From Methylobacter sp. (GTDB lineage: Bacteria > Pseudomonadota > Gammaproteobacteria > Methylococcales > Methylomonadaceae): a stretch of 35,548 bases of DNA. The stretch lies in the NCBI GenBank assembly GCA_016784875.1, contig JADHTX010000004.1, positions 1 through 35,548 of the forward strand, given 5' to 3'. The position numbers and the translations under genes are program-made. Position 1 is the first letter of the stretch. Each line of letters starts with the position of its first letter. Below are positions 31,771 to 35,548 of the stretch, piece by piece. The notes beneath the pieces are model-generated. The model was not told the DNA's origin, ran no database searches, and saw only the letters and a list, made by a program, of their open reading frames with translations.

Positions 31771-31993
31771 ACAAAAATCAACTCGCTATCATTTCCTCAA
31801 CCGTAACCGTGCGAAGTATAGTGCTTGGGAACCATCGAAAATTTAACCCGTTCGATAGTTCATTTCCCTGTCTTTTGTTCTTGGTTTTGAATTGGAGTTT
31901 CTCATCTGCGGCTTGGGGCGGCGATTTTATTGTTTCACATGCCGTTCTCGAAGATCGTGGCGGTACATCGATTAGTGGTACTGCTCCTGCTGC

Positions 31994-32040
31994 AAAGCCG
32001 CATCCATACTCCATAAAGACGTGCAGTTGATGCTGGATAA
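31994..32040 (+). pseudogene. Short duplicated fragment of trpC
   Basis: Exact 25-mer AAGACGTGCAGTTGATGCTGGATAA at 28412-28436 and 32016-32040, with similarity extending upstream through GCATCCATAC. Confidence 0.75.
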
Positions 32041-32452
32041 TGGCATCTTAATGATTATGGCCCACCCAAAAAATCGAATTGTTTACCTTGAAAATCCGGA
32101 TTCTCCATACGATGAGAGTAAGCCTCCGTACATCGCTACGTACAGCCTTGTCCCCGGAGGCGTCTATCGCGGCAGTTTATTAAATCGGGTTATCGCGCCC
32201 TTAAAGGGCTGTTCAGGCTAAAAGCTCCGGTGCTCGGCGCGGCAAACGGGACCAATACCATCCGTGCTTAACATCAGTTAAGCTCCTTACTAATCAGGTA
32301 AAAATAGAAAGTAAGAATCCATCTGGAAATTGTCAGTAAATAATTACAATGTATTGGATAAGGGTTAATATATCAACCACCTCAGCGCATGCCTCCCGTA
32401 ATTTCATACGTTCAAGCAAAGCTTGAGAGCCTACAAATCCACCCAATCCGAG

Positions 32453-32476
32453 AACCCCACCTAGTGAGGTTTTTTT
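32453..32476 (+). terminator. Rho-independent-terminator-like hairpin with T run, upstream of the recombinase
   Basis: AACCCCAC-CTA-GTGAGGTT followed by TTTTT. Confidence 0.6.
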
Positions 32477-32498
32477 ATGCCTGCAATAAAGAGCAACA

Positions 32499-33455
32499 AT
32501 GAAAATAACAAATGCTTGCGAAGAATTCCTAAGCCATTGCCGCGTCGGCAAAAACCTATCCGATCATACCCTGCGAGCCTACAATATCGATTTGAAAGAG
32601 TTTTCCGGTTTTTGCCTGGAAGCCGCCGTCATTACAGACTGCGACCGCCATTTACTGCGTAAATATTTAACCCATTTATTCGACAAGAAAAACCTTAAAG
32701 AAACCAGCATCAAGCGGCGTATGGCCTGCCTAAAAGCCATGTTTCACTGGCTGGAAAGCGAAGACCTGCTAGCGAACAATCCATTCCACAAATTTAAAGC
32801 CCCGATCAAATTGCCCAAGCGTCTACCGCGTAGCCTTGCCGCCCATGAACTGCGCTCCCTGCTAACCGCCCCATTGGCGGAACTGGGCATCAAATCTCCC
32901 GGCGAAGTAGCAAGCATAGCCGGTAACCTAAGCCGCAAACAATTCAACCACATCAGCTGCTTGCTAACCGTAGAGTTATTGTTTTACACCGGCATGCGTA
33001 TCGGCGAACTGACGCAAATCATGCTGAGCGATATAGACTTGCAGGACTCCATCATCAAAATCACCGGCAAAGGCAACCGGGAGCGGCGGGTATTTATCAA
33101 CGATTCCGAGCTAACCCGATTGATAGAAACCTACATCCAGCTACGCCTTAGCTACAATCCCACCGATAAACACTTGCTGATTACCACCCACGGCAACCCG
33201 GCATCCCCGCAGTTTTTAAGAAAACTCATCGCCCGTAGCGCCAAACAGGCCGACATGGAACGCCACATCACCCCCCACATGCTACGCCACAGCACCGCCA
33301 CCCATCTACTGGAAGCCGGAGTAGACATCCGCCATGTACAGAAACTGCTGGGGCATAACAGCATTTCCACTAACGAGATTTATACGCAGGTGAGTGATAA
33401 CAGTTTGAAGGAGGTGATTTGTAAGGGGCATCCTAGGAGGAAATTGCTTATGTAG
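32499..33455 (+). CDS. Tyrosine recombinase / phage-type integrase (XerC/D-like)
   Basis: N-terminal SAM-like core-binding region; catalytic motifs TGMRIGEL, GKGNRERR, HMLRHS, LLGHNSI, EIYT. Confidence 0.92.
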   Translation: MKITNACEEFLSHCRVGKNLSDHTLRAYNIDLKEFSGFCLEAAVITDCDRHLLRKYLTHLFDKKNLKETSIKRRMACLKAMFHWLESEDLLANNPFHKFKAPIKLPKRLPRSLAAHELRSLLTAPLAELGIKSPGEVASIAGNLSRKQFNHISCLLTVELLFYTGMRIGELTQIMLSDIDLQDSIIKITGKGNRERRVFINDSELTRLIETYIQLRLSYNPTDKHLLITTHGNPASPQFLRKLIARSAKQADMERHITPHMLRHSTATHLLEAGVDIRHVQKLLGHNSISTNEIYTQVSDNSLKEVICKGHPRRKLLM

Positions 33456-33474
33456 TGATAACTAGGAATTATCT

Positions 33475-34551
33475 ATGAATTTATTTGATCAGCTTTTAAG
33501 TAAGCACCACGAGCTCGATTTTGCCATACGTGACCGCAAAGGAAAGATTTTTTATTCTGATTGGAACTGTAGCCATCCATTTGTAGATATGTATTTGCAA
33601 AATATAGATGACCGCATGACGAAAGATTCAGATATTCATCTTTATCAATTCTATGAAGATGCAAATAATGTAGTTTCACTGATCTCAAAATTTCATTTAG
33701 AGAATGAACAATTAAGTTATTCGAATGAAAGCATTCTCGCTGGAGATGGTTCTACCCCCCTAATTTCAAGTTTTTGTTCTTGGTTATATGAGCAGGGCGT
33801 TAAGGAGATTTTTTATGTGCCGCCGCTTTACTACACGTTTTATTATTTTGCCAAACTATTTGGATTTACCTTGCGACCTATTTCAAATCGACACTCCTTT
33901 GAAGAAAACTTTCAATATAACCTTCCCAAAAAGCGTTGCTATCTCATAGTTACTGATCCAGTTTGGTATGCAGGTGTTAAACAGAAAAAAGAACTTATTT
34001 CTGATTTGATGGAATGGCAATTAAAAACAGAATCATTTATATTCGTTGATGGATCATTCCAATACTGCAATTGGAATGGAAGTCATAATGAACTAACGGC
34101 TTGCTTTTTGCCCGAACAAACAGCAAGATTAATTTGTCCAACAAAGGCTCTGGCTATACATGGATTTAGATTTTCATATCTTCTTCTTCCCACTTGGATG
34201 CGTAATGATATTCGTTATATATTTGCCAACTCTCACGGCTCAACTACTGCACATAGTATAAGATTTGCTGAGCAGGCTATGAAAATATTAAATACAAAGT
34301 TATCTAACTCAAAGCTTATGAAATATATTGAAAATAGGTATCTTCTTTTGTTGCGTGATGAGTGGATAAAAAGTCAATTTAAACCAGATTCAGGATATTT
34401 TATTTTTGCTGAGCCATCAAAAAAACTGCTTAAGTATCCTCAATTATCCATGGATGGTGATTTTTTTGACCAAGCACGCTATAAGAAATATGTCAGATTT
34501 AATTTATTAGCACCTGATATGCATAAATTTATTTATTCCAAAATAAGTTAA
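33475..34551 (+). CDS. Divergent PLP-dependent aminotransferase fold-type I protein
   Basis: GDGSTPLISSFCSWLY, FVDGSFQY, CPTKALAIHGFRFSYLLLP (putative PLP lysine context); similarity judged by motif, not search. Confidence 0.6.
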   Translation: MNLFDQLLSKHHELDFAIRDRKGKIFYSDWNCSHPFVDMYLQNIDDRMTKDSDIHLYQFYEDANNVVSLISKFHLENEQLSYSNESILAGDGSTPLISSFCSWLYEQGVKEIFYVPPLYYTFYYFAKLFGFTLRPISNRHSFEENFQYNLPKKRCYLIVTDPVWYAGVKQKKELISDLMEWQLKTESFIFVDGSFQYCNWNGSHNELTACFLPEQTARLICPTKALAIHGFRFSYLLLPTWMRNDIRYIFANSHGSTTAHSIRFAEQAMKILNTKLSNSKLMKYIENRYLLLLRDEWIKSQFKPDSGYFIFAEPSKKLLKYPQLSMDGDFFDQARYKKYVRFNLLAPDMHKFIYSKIS

Positions 34552-34557
34552 CGTATT

Positions 34558-35451
34558 CTATCCTTCATTATCTAATGTGCTTGAATTTTCAAGCATAATT
34601 TCTAAAATTGCATTATCTTCCATTTCTAAAACATTTTTAGCATATTCATTTCTTGCGAACTCCGCTGTCTTTCTAGCAATATCACTTTTATAATCGCCTC
34701 TAAGTGCACTTAATGTATTTTGTTTTGTCTGTACTAATAAATTGGTGTCTGGTTTGTTTTTGCTAAATATATCAGTTGTATTTTTTTTTATATCAACAAT
34801 GTCCTTAGTGATGCCGGAAATTGTCTTTGTTGTTACCTTAACTGCTTTTAAAAATGAAAGAAATGCGCAATAATAAGCAGGGAGTAATATAGAATATTGT
34901 GACAGTATATCTGATGCAATCTCAGTGGAACCATATGTAATACGGTATTTAATTAAGCTTGGGTCAACATTGCAATAAGAAGCTATATAATCCTGCATAT
35001 ATCTTATTTGATTTTCTGTGTAATAGTCAGTAAATAACAAAGTAGAAGACGCTACTCCTGAATTTTTTACATCTTCTAGTGAAGCCATCTCTATTTCAAT
35101 ACTTGATATACGATCACCATATATTAGACGTATTGTCATAATTAACTGTACAAGCTCCGTATAAAGCCCTTTGTTGTTACTGCTAGATAGTTCTATTGTA
35201 TTTGTAATCAAAAACTCTAATCGCTTGATTCCCAATGGAGAGACATTCATAGAGCTAATATATGAACTGCATATAAGAGATAAATATTTTATTCTTAAAA
35301 GGTATGCTTTATTTGAGTTAGAAAGTAATTGTTCAATTATTTGAATAGATATACTTATAAAGTCATTGGTGAGGAGCTTGTTTTCAAAAAATAAGCGTGA
35401 CATTTTAATAAATAAATCTTTTGTTTGATCTGCAATATCAATTGCCATCAT
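34558..35451 (-). CDS. Hypothetical protein; frame stays open to the window edge, so it is probably 5'-truncated here
   Basis: 297-aa ORF convergent with 33475-34551; reading upstream of the ATG gives ...NQSVQFNAFNSCIFEKNVALGNVIDRNFGIRSMMAID with no stop to base 35548. Confidence 0.65.
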   Translation of the reverse strand: MMAIDIADQTKDLFIKMSRLFFENKLLTNDFISISIQIIEQLLSNSNKAYLLRIKYLSLICSSYISSMNVSPLGIKRLEFLITNTIELSSSNNKGLYTELVQLIMTIRLIYGDRISSIEIEMASLEDVKNSGVASSTLLFTDYYTENQIRYMQDYIASYCNVDPSLIKYRITYGSTEIASDILSQYSILLPAYYCAFLSFLKAVKVTTKTISGITKDIVDIKKNTTDIFSKNKPDTNLLVQTKQNTLSALRGDYKSDIARKTAEFARNEYAKNVLEMEDNAILEIMLENSSTLDNEG

Positions 35452-35548
35452 TGATCTAATTCCAAAATTCCTATCAATAACATTTCCAAGCGCGACATTT
35501 TTTTCAAATATACAAGAATTAAATGCATTAAATTGAACACTTTGATTA

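Noticed and set aside
31743-32030. 95-aa ORF as a functional gene
   Set aside because: Ends by running into the trpC fragment out of trpC's frame; better explained as a chimeric relic.
32333-32551. 72-aa minus-strand ORF overlapping the recombinase start
   Set aside because: Overlaps the terminator-like hairpin and the integrase N-terminus; no recognisable homology.

Overview
The window carries the chromosomal replication-origin region of a gammaproteobacterium. A methanotroph-like Methylococcales host is my guess from gene content; it was not tested. Leftward genes are norR-like, an amidoligase, a 60-aa tandem-repeat secreted protein, mnmE, yidC, yidD, rnpA and rpmH (rpmH is missing from the ORF track). 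Rightward genes are dnaA, dnaN, recF, gyrB and lgt. Candidate DnaA boxes lie between dnaA and dnaN. Two perfect parS-like palindromes sit at the recF/gyrB junction, one of them inside the recF coding sequence. Between lgt and thyA is a decayed Type I restriction-modification island: hsdR lacks its N-terminus and DEAH region, hsdS is frameshifted in a T5 run, and hsdM has one in-frame amber codon. A RAYT (REP-associated tyrosine transposase) with its REP hairpins sits inside this island, and a decayed SWIM/DUF6880-like relic follows it. Next come housekeeping genes: thyA, ppa, an asparaginase, folA, apaH/apaG, an ankyrin protein, mpl, trpD and trpC. Two copies of a ~110 bp MITE-like inverted-repeat element lie in the thyA-ppa and mpl-trpD gaps. 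After a 7TM-GGDEF protein and an uncharacterised polytopic membrane protein there is a ~1 kb gene graveyard that contains a ~45 bp copy of trpC and a nested hairpin. It is followed by a tyrosine recombinase and an AT-rich block with a divergent PLP-fold protein and an unknown protein open at the window edge. The best novelty candidates are the recombinase-linked AT-rich block, the WGKP..WDAKLKIG repeat protein, and the parS sequence embedded in recF. No complete new system can be demonstrated from this window alone.
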